Below the pieces are notes generated by a model, which did no database searches, was not told the DNA's origin, and was given only the letters and a program-made list of their open reading frames with translations. A stretch of DNA of 64,000 bases from Plasmodium malariae (Eukaryota > Apicomplexa > Aconoidasida > Haemosporida > Plasmodiidae): NCBI RefSeq assembly GCF_900090045.1, contig NC_041776.1, positions 434,001-498,000 of the forward strand, written 5' to 3'. The stretch's first letter is position 1; every line of letters begins with the position of its first letter. The translations under genes and the position numbers were made by a program. Positions 1 through 10,172 of the stretch are shown here, piece after piece.

Positions 1-44
1 AATTAAGGGATATACACTAGAATAATCTAGCTCAAAAGTGGAAG

Positions 45-75
<31 letters not shown>

Positions 76-317
76 GAGCCCCTCCACGGAATATACTAAT
101 TATCCCATTGGAATATTTCTTTAAAAGGAATATTTTTCTCCCCTTTTAAATATTTTACAATTAGAAGGGACGAAATGGACAAAAAACTATTGAGAATGGT
201 TCCCCCCGTTAAACCCAAATGTATGGTCACATGTGGATATATAATTCCCCACATGCACATATAGTTATATATACGCACGTTAATATTATATGTTCCTATT
301 CAAAAAAAATGGTCTGT
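1..317. other. Intergenic, 3' flank of the RAP gene
   Basis: No gene is visible. The stretch lies downstream of the stop codon of the minus-strand RAP gene and holds a long poly(A) run near 46-72. It is probably 3' untranslated and spacer sequence. The short minus-strand open frame here has no recognisable content. Confidence 0.6.
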
Positions 318-3300
318 TTACACAGCTATACGTCCGCCTTCGTATAACAAAAGCTCCAACTTCTTGAGAGACTTAGATTGAAAAAAAAAAAACCACGGTA
401 ATGATACAAATTTGAGATTATATAATGTGTGAAGTACATTATTTCGAAAAACAGTTCTTCCATTTTTCAATAAGAACATATTATTATGCACAATTTCATA
501 ATGATTAATATCGTTGGATATATTATAGTGATATATGCCATCAATTTCTAGCAGCAAATATGCCTTGTCCTTTCTGAAAACCAAAAAATCTGCTATTAAT
601 CCATGTTTTAAAGTATGTTCAGATTTATATACCATTTTTTTCTTATTAAAATAATTTGAAATCTTATACTGAAAGCTGGATATATGTACATTTTTGAACA
701 ACCCGATGGTATTCCTTTTGACTACCCTTTTTATTATGGTATATGGAATATAAAAAGTAATAGGTATATTTTTATAATTTATAATTTTTTTATTTTTTGA
801 AAAAAAAGATTTGTTCTTTTTGTAATATAAATTTATACTTAACAATATTTGATATATCATATTATAATCACTGTCTTTCAGTATTATATTATTTCGAAAT
901 ATTTTTTTTAATAATATACATATTTTCAAAAAGGTCATAAACGAGCTTTCGAGAAAAAAACTACTTAATACTAATGACCACACACATTTAATTATTTTTT
1001 TAAGTATATCATTATCCATATGTGTATAGCTTATATAGTTACCATAATGGTTACTATGAATATTATCTATAAAGGAAGATGCAAAATTATTCTGCTTTTC
1101 ATCTGATACATCTTCTCTATTCATAAAGTACTTCCCAAACTTGCATGATTGCATATCCTTTATCATAGTACGAGCAGTATATTGCTCCTTTATATCTTCT
1201 TTACTATTTTTATTGTGGTTTGAAAAAAGGTCCATATTTGTAACTCTGATATGATTTCCTTCCTCCATCCTTTTTATCTCATCAAATAGAATACGTAAAG
1301 TAAAATTAAAAAATGATTTATTTATAATATTAAAATGAAAACATATAAATGTAATGGAGCACATGTTGTTAATATTCACAGGTATGGATGTGCCCAACAT
1401 GTCCAGCAAATATACCATAAAACTTTTATGTATTATGTTATTTCTATAATGAAACAAAAAAATTTGAACTATAGTTTCAAGTTGTATTTGCTCTTTTCCT
1501 CTTAGCCTTAGTATATTCCAAAATTTTTTATAAAAAATTTTGTATTTTTCTATTGTTACGCTATTTATACTATTGACTTGAGAAAAAAAAAAATTAACTA
1601 AGCCTTGCATCGAATCAATCTCTTCCTCCCTGGAGAATATATTATCCGATAATTTGTGCAAGCAGTTGAACAGTTCATTTTTTGCTGTACGCAGTTCGGT
1701 CGAGCATTGCTCATCCGCCTCTGCCGCATTTGGGCCGTTCCCTGAGACATCTGCGCCATTTGTGACATTTGCGCCATTTGCGCCGTTTGTGACATTTGTG
1801 ACATTTGTGACATTTGCGCCATTTGTGACATTTGTGACATTTGCGCCATTTGTGACATTTGTGACATTCTCCCTTGCCTCGTATGCGCCTACCTTTGTCT
1901 GATGAGCATCATATTTGCAGAACAATATGCTGTCGTTTCCGCAATATTCCACATTTCCTAGTTGATACCTCCGAACAATGTAACAGTAGACGGAATAGAA
2001 AATCATGATTAGTTGCTTGACTTCAACATATTTGCTATTTTGTATAATAAAAGAAAGCAATTTTTTTAAGACTTCTAAGTTCTTATACCTTAATAGGAGT
2101 AAATGTCTAAGCGTTAAAATTACATTAGCTATATTTTTCAAATCAAAAAAAAAAGAACAAAAAAATTTCTGTTTTTTAGTTATCATATTATGAATAAAGA
2201 AGTGAATAAACCTATCGTGGTAATAATTAATGTTTGCCAAACCTATCAGAATGTCTACACAATTTCTCACATCGGACGAGTCAAATGTAGGCCCTTTATA
2301 TGTAGTAGCATTTTCGCTTATTTTGGACATAGTATATTCTTCACTATTTTCATAATTTTTATAATTTTCATAATTTTCACTGTTGTAGTGGTATGAAGTG
2401 TCATATGGAACTACATAATCAATGCGATGTGAGTTCATCCGTTTGATTCCCTTTATTTTTTTTGAGTCTGATTCACACTGGGAGCAATACTCCTTAAGGC
2501 TGTATATATGTTCTCTGTTAATTGAGGGTGTACCGCTATACGTATTCTGACTGCTGACTAGGCCGCTGCTACAATTCTTACACTTCCTACGCTCTTGCAT
2601 CCTGCCTTCCAACGAATGGAATATCTTAACACTTTCGCTATACTTCAATTTGAAAAAGAAACATTGAATTAATATGTCATACAAGTGTAAGTCCAGAATT
2701 CGCATCCTTGAGAAATCGCGTATGAGCGATGCTATGTCTCGTTTGCTGCCGCTGTGCAGCCATTCGTTACAGCTGATACGTCGTCTGTTATTGCTACCAC
2801 TGCTACAATCGCTACTAATGTTACTATTGCCCATTTTTCCAATTTTTCGGAGACCCACTCTTTCATTTTCTCGTCTTAACGTGTACTTAGTCGAATTATC
2901 TCTATGCTGTAAGCTAGACCCATCTAAGAGCAATAAATTAAAATTACATACAATATCGTTTATAACATAAATTTGATCAAACACTAAAGTTCTAATAATA
3001 TCAGACACAAGTCTACTATCTACTGTTTTAATTTTATAATTCACTATTATATTTATTAGTCTACACAACTCAAAGGTGGAAAAGTCGTAGATATTACTAC
3101 TATTACTGTTATTGTTATTACTGTAACTGCTATTACTATAATCGTTGTTACTGTAAAAGCTACCATTGCTGTTAATGAAATTGCCACTACCACTACCACT
3201 GCCACTACCACTGCCACTACCACTGCCACTGCCACTACCACTGCCACTGCCACTACCACTGCACTACCATTGATACTACCACTACCATTGCACTACCACT

Positions 3301-4464
3301 ACCATTGATACTACCACTACCATTGATACTACCACTACCATTGATACTACCACTACCATTGATACTACCACTACCATTGATACTGTTTTCTTTCCCCCCT
3401 TGAAATTTGCTCAGCAGTACCGCATTTACCGCCATTCGTACGTTCGAGGTCATGTTTCTATTTGACAGCTCCAAGAAGTTAATGGCTGTCTTAATATCAA
3501 AAGAGATATGATTTAATTTCTCTATAATGTATATTTCTACAGGGTGCAATAATTTTCTAAATACATTCTGCGTAAACAGCTCAAAAAGGTCGGACGGGTG
3601 ATGCAGGTTCCTACCACCTTTTGCTTCCATAGCAAAGTAACCATAACCACTCAAGCTACTCAATTTATCAGTACTAAAAATTTTTCTCCTTTCCCCATTT
3701 TGATTTCCATTCGAATTGATATATAATTCTGTTTGATTGACCAATCCCTTATGGAGCTCCTGCTTTCTACTCCTTTCAGTTCTATAACTACTTGTAAACT
3801 TGTGTAATGCCGTTGTAAATGCATCAGCGCCATAAAATTTATTGTTATCAATTTCATTCAAATCACTGTCACAAAGTCTAGTTGACAAAAATGAAAAGAT
3901 GAACTGCTTTATATCCATATATCTACCCTCTCCATAATGCATATAATTTTCTTTAATAATAATATGCGCAATATAGGTAAATAAATATTTCCAATTAAAA
4001 ATTATTGTCCTATTCATAATTTTCCCTTTTTCTATATAATTTATTATTTTTGCAAAAGCCCAGAAAAAACCAACAACGTATTTTTCTTTTAACAAAAGGA
4101 ACTTTTCTATTCCTTTTCTTAAAAAAAGAATTATATCAATAAAATCGCAAAGCACCATTTTATTTTTTTCTATCTCTTTTACATTATTAATTAAATAAAT
4201 AATACTACTTTTTAAGTGTAATATATTTGGATTTTCCTCATTACTAAGTTTTGTAGTACTTTTTTTTAAGTTCCCCAAAAATAAGGTATTGCCATTTTGT
4301 ACGTCTTGTTTGTTATTACATGTTCTTTTGTGTTCCTTTGAAATATTCCATTTTTTTACTTCATCAGAGTGATATCTATTACAAGAAAATAAATTTATTT
4401 CCTTTTTGTATACCCCAACGCTGTTCACATTTTTAAGAAAATTATGTAATTTGACATTTTTCAT
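318..4464 (-). CDS. RAP-domain protein, putative (two -1 frameshifts)
   Basis: Two open frames lie end to end: 4464-3253 (N-terminal 403 residues, true ATG at 4464) and the frame ending at 318. The C-terminus, about 390-620, has the RAP-domain pattern: a conserved LEIDGIYHY strand (E-x-D-G followed by H), then NGRTVFRN, a leucine-rich helix, and VSLPW. RAP proteins in Apicomplexa are mostly mitochondrial or apicoplast RNA-binding proteins; the basic, Asn-rich N-terminus (MKNVKLHNFLKNVNS) would suit organelle import, though this is inference. The middle is helical and low-complexity, with N-V-T-N-G-A and S-I-N-G-S-G repeats. The frames meet inside the Gly/Ser repeat, where two AGTGGC words are shortened to AGTGC (about 3290 and 3261). 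Restoring one base at each would give a single frame of about 1,382 residues. The TTG at 3068 is not a real start, because the frame stays open and repeat-coding upstream to about 3261. This is probably an intact gene with assembly errors; a true pseudogene is possible. It is divergent from the DUF3228 gene. Confidence 0.8.
1743..1870. repeat. Coding tandem repeat, N-V-T / N-G-A type
   Basis: Nine-base words (gacatttgt / gccatttgc on the plus strand) are repeated imperfectly inside the RAP gene. In the gene's frame they encode alternating Asn-Val-Thr and Asn-Gly-Ala. The multiple-of-three unit keeps other frames open and creates shadow open frames on both strands. Confidence 0.85.
3184..3385. 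repeat. Coding tandem repeat, Gly/Ser/Ile-Asn type
   Basis: An 18-base unit encoding S-I-N-G-S-G (3' to about 3295 on the plus strand) passes into a 6-base unit encoding G-S. The two single-base deletions that break the RAP gene fall at the border between these two repeat types. Confidence 0.85.
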
Positions 4465-5099
4465 AATATATTCTTTGATTCATTACTATGTTGCTGTTCT
4501 ACAAGCACATTTCGGGGAGTTCACTACTTGCCGCGAGCTACTTCTATATAAGTATGTCGAGATGTGTATTTATGCATATGCATACATATGGGTGTATCTG
4601 CATTCGTACATACGTACATACTGTATAGTTATGTGTTCTAGCACTGTGCTTATATCACGCGTACGCTTAAAAAAGGGGTGTGGGAAGAAACGAACCGTTT
4701 TTGTCGCGCTGTTGCTGTTAATATTTAACTATATTTTTGCATGATACAATTAAAAAATAAAATATAATAAAATAAAAAAATAAGCTTTCTCTCAAGATAT
4801 ATCGCTATCCTTCTTGCTTACTCTTAATAGAGTAAATTTTTTTTCAAAAATTTAACGGAGAAAATGCTGTAACTGAAGCATGAATGAACTGTGCAGGTAA
4901 AAAAAGCCTAACGAAAAGGAGTGATTTGCATATATACTATAATTACTACACATATTCTATATATACGTACTACTCTTATATACATATACATGTAAGAACC
5001 CTAGCACTGTTACTTTTCTCTTAAATTTTCTCCCATTTGAGGAACATAAGCATGAGCCGCATTTTCATCGATATATTTCCCTGCTGCCCCTTCTTCCCA

Positions 5100-5130
<31 letters not shown>

Positions 5131-5208
5131 TCTTTTTTTACATATGATTACATTTAAATATATAAGTAGAATAAGCCCAGCTGTACATAAACTTTAAAAA
5201 ATAAAATT
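4465..5208. promoter_or_regulatory. Divergent intergenic region (RAP / DUF3228)
   Basis: The start codons of two divergent genes flank this 744-base spacer, so both promoters must lie here or in the adjacent untranslated leaders. It contains a poly(T) run at about 5104-5131 and AT-rich sequence. Poly(dA:dT) tracts are typical of nucleosome-poor Plasmodium promoters. No specific factor site is identified. Confidence 0.5.
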
Positions 5209-6027
5209 ATGCCCTCTTTAAATGCTTTAACGAAGAAATGTTTAACGAAGAAATGTTTAACGTATTTCATTTTATATACATTGCTTAGCAAGGTAATTAA
5301 TAATTTTTACATGAACAAAGCAAGCTATTTTTTTTTAAGGCAGAATAATCCTTTATTCATAAGAAAAAGTTTTTTTCTTTTTTCTAAATCAGAAAGAAAA
5401 ATACATTTAAAGAAACACGAAATGGATTTCTGCGAAGTCGATTTAGATGAGTTTTGTTACAAGCAGTTTGATCAAAGTAAGAAGCAGTGTTCTTTTATTC
5501 CTTACGATAAAAAGGAATTTATTGATAAGGTAAATGAGTTAATAAATAAGAAGAAAATAAAAGTAGTGCCTGGTTATGCAGGATTTTGTAAGCATATATT
5601 TATAGAAAATTTTACCGATGCAACAATTGAAACAGTAGAAATAAATAATAAAAACAGAGATTTAATAAAGACGGATTACATATCAAGAAGAGACAATGAA
5701 TTACCTGTACTGATCAGGTGGATATCAAAAAAGGATGTCAAAGATATAATTAAAGCGAAATATTTAGATTTAATATTATACTCAAGGGAACAAATAGAAA
5801 AAGAAAATAAGGAAACAAAAACTGTTCCAAATAAAAAGTCCAACTGTTTGTATTCAATTATTTGTATTAAACCGCAAAATGAAGATTATGAATTGCCAAT
5901 GACGCCAATTACAATGTTACGAAATACGTTAATAACTGAGGGAGGAAGTGGTATTAACTTGAATAGAGATAAGTACTTGGAGTCCGTAAAATACTGGAGG
6001 CATCACGTGTCGATTATAGATAATTAG
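5209..6027 (+). CDS. DUF3228-family conserved protein
   Basis: A single exon of 272 residues. From about residue 97 it follows the conserved DUF3228 pattern as I remember it: FIPYDK, then PGYAGFCKHIF, ELPVLIRW, AKYLDLILYSREQI, ELPMTPITMLRN, EGGSGI and a C-terminal KYLESVKYW. The family occurs in many eukaryotes and some bacteria and has no established function. The first ~70 residues are outside the domain, contain the duplicated word LTKKC and a hydrophobic stretch (TYFILYTLL), and could be a targeting leader. In-frame ATG codons at 5311 and 5422 are alternative starts; I keep 5209 because it gives the longest frame. The stop is TAG at 6025-6027. The gene is divergent from the RAP gene and convergent with ispH. 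Confidence 0.85.
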   Translation: MPSLNALTKKCLTKKCLTYFILYTLLSKVINNFYMNKASYFFLRQNNPLFIRKSFFLFSKSERKIHLKKHEMDFCEVDLDEFCYKQFDQSKKQCSFIPYDKKEFIDKVNELINKKKIKVVPGYAGFCKHIFIENFTDATIETVEINNKNRDLIKTDYISRRDNELPVLIRWISKKDVKDIIKAKYLDLILYSREQIEKENKETKTVPNKKSNCLYSIICIKPQNEDYELPMTPITMLRNTLITEGGSGINLNRDKYLESVKYWRHHVSIIDN

Positions 6028-7233
6028 AAATTTTTCATTTAAAAAAAAAAAAAAAAGGAAAAGAGGAAGAGAAAAACGATATTCAAATGTAAGATTATGC
6101 AGTTGCAAAGTGTAGTCATAAGCTGCAGTTATGCTATATTTAATTATAAACTATTTGCATGTGTAGGTCACTCGTCCAATATTCTCAAATTTTCGAATAA
6201 AAATTGATGCTGGAGGAAGGAGCAGGGGATGTATTTAATTAACTATATAGTGAAATTTTTTTTTCATCATCAAAAAATATTAAGGGAACAAAAAATGGGT
6301 TTTTAATTTGTATGTACATGTGGGTATGTATACAAGTAAAAGTATACTCATATTTGTATGCATTTTTGTATATATGTATGTATGTGCAAATATGTGTAAA
6401 CCTCGAAATAAAGACCATTTGGACAATAGTTCAAACAAAATAAAACAGCGAAATTTATAAAAAAAAAAAAAAAAAAAAAAAAATTTGCTCTTGTAAGGGC
6501 AACAAATTTATATTAAAAATAAAACAAGCTCAAATGATAAAGACTTTTGGTAATATTTTTAAAAATAAACATCCATATGGTGTGATAAATATGGTGCATA
6601 TGAGTTTCGTTTGTTCGTATGTATGCGAACCTTTGAATAAATACGCACGTATATCCACTTATCCATGCACACATAATTGAAGCACATATACAACAAGCAC
6701 AATGGTTGAGGGGGGGGGGATGAGGGTATTGTCTCTTCCCCTTAATGAACTTAATTAGGGGAATGAGCATAGGTCTAACAACTTTTGAGAAATACATTTT
6801 TGGACGCCAAAAATTTCGGCACGTTTTATCCTGTACATAATTTTATATTTACGTAATTTTATATATTAAATATATATATATATATTAAATATATATATAT
6901 TAAATATATATATATATTTTTTTTTTAATTTACGCAATTTTGTATATACGAATTTTTACATTTATGCAATGTTATATTTTAACTACTTTATATTTGATCA
7001 ATTTTATACTCACATAACAGCCAAGGCAATTGCTGCCATTATTTTTAAACCTTGCACGACAAAGTACGAGCGTGCAGGAAATTTTGCTTTGTGCCAATAA
7101 ATTTTATTCCCCACGTGTGCACACACATACACATACAAATATGCATACAACATATAAACACACATACATATAGCTTATGGGCAATGTTACGAACGTACAG
7201 GGGCATATACACTGAAACACATACCTCTACAAT
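6028..7233. other. Convergent intergenic region (DUF3228 / ispH)
   Basis: Both flanking genes end here, so this should be 3' untranslated and terminator sequence. It contains poly(A) runs (6040-6056 and 6461-6482), (TA)n tracts around 6870-6920, TATG-type microsatellites around 6300-6400, and a short G run near 6711. No gene is supported; the minus frame at 6513-6797 is low-information. Confidence 0.5.
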
Positions 7234-8814
7234 TTAACCCCTTATGTTCTTCTCCTTCATAATACTTAGGAGATTTTTTGGGAGTTTCCACTTTGGCACA
7301 TTTTCTTGAACGCCATTAAAAATTTTTAAGCTGTACATAAATGGAGGGTTCGTCAAGATTTGCACAAATTTTTGTGTTAACTCCTCAGGTGTTGATGCAG
7401 CTGAAGTTAAAGCTATTCTTTTAACATTTTTGAGAAGATTAAAATCGAATTCATCAACAGTGTTAACTAATACCCCAGGTACATTTCTTATTTGCGATGC
7501 ATAAACTAATTTTTTTGCATTTGAAGAAGATTGGCTACCTACTACTATTGTTAAATCGCACTGTGGGCATATTTGTATAAGAGCACCTTGTCTATTTGTC
7601 GTTGCATAACATATAGATCCACTGGGTATAGTTTCAATATTTGGATATTTGTCTTTTAATTTTTTTACAATTAATGCACAATCGTCCATACTTAAAGTTG
7701 TTTGAGTAACATAAAATAATTTTTGCTTTTCTAGAAAATTTAAATTTTCTACATCATTTACATTTTCAACGATATATGTACAGTCAGGTGCTTCATTATA
7801 TGTACCTACAACTTCTACATGATTTTTATGACCAATTAATATAATTTTATATCCCTCTTTTGCTTTTACCTGAACATATACATGTACTTTATTAACTAAT
7901 GGGCATGTTGCATCAATTTCAATTAAATTTTTTTTTTTTGCGATTTCTCTAATTTGTGGACTTATTCCATGTGCAGAATAAATTAATATATTCCCATCCG
8001 GTACATCATTTAAATCTTCTATAAATATAGCTCCTTTTTTTTCCAAATTTTTACAAACAATATCATTATGAACAATTTTATGTTTCACATAAATTTTTGT
8101 TTTAAATAATTTTAAACATTCTTCTACTGTTTCTATTGCCCTGCTTACGCCTTTGCAAAAACCTCTTGGGCTTATTAAATATAATATTTTTTCCTCTCCT
8201 TCTGATGCGTTGTTACATGTTTGTTTTAAATTCTGTGCATCATTTTCGGAGCAGTATTCACCGCTCTTTTCGGGGCAATATTTACCGCCATTCTTGCCGC
8301 TATCTGTGCAATTATTTTCGTTTGAATTTTTAATATCATTCGTATAACCACTCCTGTAGTCACTCATTGGGCTCATTTTACACTCACTTCCCTTTCCATT
8401 TTGATGCCCATTATCCATTTGTGTACACTCCTTTTCCTCCCCCAAATTTTTATTCCTTTGTTCTCCATTAACATAATAGGTACTGAAACTTCTGGAATTC
8501 TGTGCTTTTGTGTAATTCTTTAATTTTTTTTTATAATTGATAAAGTAAAAATTTAAAGGGTTTGACGCATCTTTTCTTTTATGCCTTTTTTTAATAAAAG
8601 GACTATTATGAACATTTTGAGTTTTCAAAAAGTGTACAGGTACATTTGACCGAATTTCAAATATATTTATGGGATGTTTGATCATCGTACAGTCTAATAT
8701 TTCTGCCTTTACAACAACCAGAAATAACTTAAAAGAAAAAATGAACAAGTATTTGGAAAAGGGAAAGCGAGCCAAACGATCTGTCTCGAAAGGAAAACGT
8801 ATTCCGAAAAACAT
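7234..8814 (-). CDS. ispH: 4-hydroxy-3-methylbut-2-enyl diphosphate reductase (LytB/IspH)
   Basis: This is the last enzyme of the non-mevalonate (MEP) pathway. It converts HMBPP to isopentenyl and dimethylallyl diphosphate with a [4Fe-4S] cluster, in the apicoplast. It is a single exon of 526 residues starting at the ATG at 8814; the frame extends upstream only to a TTG. All family marks are present: cluster cysteines at about C220 (GFCKG), C304 (ATCPLV) and C402 (SICYATTNRQ), the catalytic glutamate at about E334 (HVEVVGT), the histidine motifs VKHKIVH, YSAHGIS and LIGHKNH, and the substrate-binding GSQSSSNA. Residues 1-~215 are a parasite-specific leader: a hydrophobic segment (about 20-35), basic stretches and an Asn/Lys/Glu-rich low-complexity tract, as expected for a bipartite apicoplast-targeting sequence. 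It sits downstream of UBP1 on the same strand, with a separate promoter region. Confidence 0.97.
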   Translation of the reverse strand: MFFGIRFPFETDRLARFPFSKYLFIFSFKLFLVVVKAEILDCTMIKHPINIFEIRSNVPVHFLKTQNVHNSPFIKKRHKRKDASNPLNFYFINYKKKLKNYTKAQNSRSFSTYYVNGEQRNKNLGEEKECTQMDNGHQNGKGSECKMSPMSDYRSGYTNDIKNSNENNCTDSGKNGGKYCPEKSGEYCSENDAQNLKQTCNNASEGEEKILYLISPRGFCKGVSRAIETVEECLKLFKTKIYVKHKIVHNDIVCKNLEKKGAIFIEDLNDVPDGNILIYSAHGISPQIREIAKKKNLIEIDATCPLVNKVHVYVQVKAKEGYKIILIGHKNHVEVVGTYNEAPDCTYIVENVNDVENLNFLEKQKLFYVTQTTLSMDDCALIVKKLKDKYPNIETIPSGSICYATTNRQGALIQICPQCDLTIVVGSQSSSNAKKLVYASQIRNVPGVLVNTVDEFDFNLLKNVKRIALTSAASTPEELTQKFVQILTNPPFMYSLKIFNGVQENVPKWKLPKNLLSIMKEKNIRG

Positions 8815-8845
8815 TCTACACGGGCGCAAAAGTACACATTATATG

Positions 8846-8897
<52 letters not shown>

Positions 8898-9891
8898 CGT
8901 ATGCAGGAAGTTAATTATATATGCAAATACATACATACATAATACATACATTCATACACACATTTTATACCTTTTTATCAATTCTTTCCGTTTGAATGTA
9001 TATCAAAATACGTAATAACGCATAAAAAGTAAGGCGGCCCAACAAAAAAAAAAAAAAAAATTATGGAATCTTCACTATATTGGAATAAAATATGAAAGAT
9101 CCATTAATGTGTCGAATGCTCTATGAAACGTTTTAACACATATCTGTTAAATGATCAATGAAAAATTCAAAACGTTCGTTCGTGGTATTTCGTTTATATG
9201 TGTACGACTTCTTTAGTTATCTTTTTTTTTTTTTTTTTTTTTTGTGGCCTTGCATGCACTATATATATATATTTTTTTTTTTTTAATACCTGGCTTCTAA
9301 TAATCATACGCAAAAGGAATAACAAAAAGGCGAAACATTAGAACATGTCATACATATAAGTATACGTATTCAGTGCCCAGTTAATTTGTAAATAATATAA
9401 TTTACAAAATGAATCTACCTGTACAATCATTAAGTTATTCAACCCTTCAAAAGGAATAAGAGCGGAGTTGGATATAAAAATGTATGAACGGTCAGCTTAT
9501 ATCCATACATGCTTCCATCCATCGATACATACGCTCGTACACGGTATGCATAACATTCTATGGTGTAAGAGAAACTAAAAATTAAGGAAATCGATTGTAA
9601 TAATAGATCGCAAAAAGAGTTATATGAGTATTGAAAAAATTAAAAAAAAATTAAAATTAGTAAATTATTAAATCAGTAAAATTAATACAATATCATATAT
9701 GTATAATGCATACGTTTATGGCACCTTTACACGGTATACAAGTGTGGTACCTGTAATTCTTTTTTACAAATGTGAAATGGAAAAACATAAAAAAATGAGA
9801 AGTACCCAATGAATAACATAAGAAAGGGCTACTCAAACGTAGCTGACATGTCAGAAGAGTATAACAATGAATTTGGTCAAGTGAGAATAAA

Positions 9892-9940
<49 letters not shown>

Positions 9941-10172
9941 CACACTTTCATGTATATACGTGTATTATACATAAATGCGTGCAAAATGGTATATGCACGT
10001 ATAACAAAAAAAAAAAAAAAAAGATACTTATAAGGACAAAAACATCTGCACATGGACATATCTTCATATATTCGTATATTCATATAAACATCTCATCATA
10101 TCTGCATATATGCATGGCGCTACACGCATGCATAGAGAAGGTCGCTGAAGCATATGCATGTGTTTCCTAAAA
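8815..10172. promoter_or_regulatory. Intergenic region between UBP1 3' end and ispH start
   Basis: This holds the UBP1 terminator region and the ispH promoter. A (TA)n microsatellite at about 8847-8894 lies just upstream of the ispH start, followed by poly(A) (9043-9060) and poly(T) (9223-9243) runs. One possible short plus-strand exon (9809-9880) is described under findings. Nothing else is supported. Confidence 0.5.

Noticed and set aside
6513..6797. Minus-strand frame of 94 residues containing a CxxC pair
   Set aside because: It lies in a convergent spacer, has no domain resemblance and crosses a G run and microsatellite-like sequence.
8815..8829. Upstream TTG start for ispH
   Set aside because: Plasmodium nuclear genes start at ATG; the ATG at 8814 follows within five codons and precedes the hydrophobic leader.
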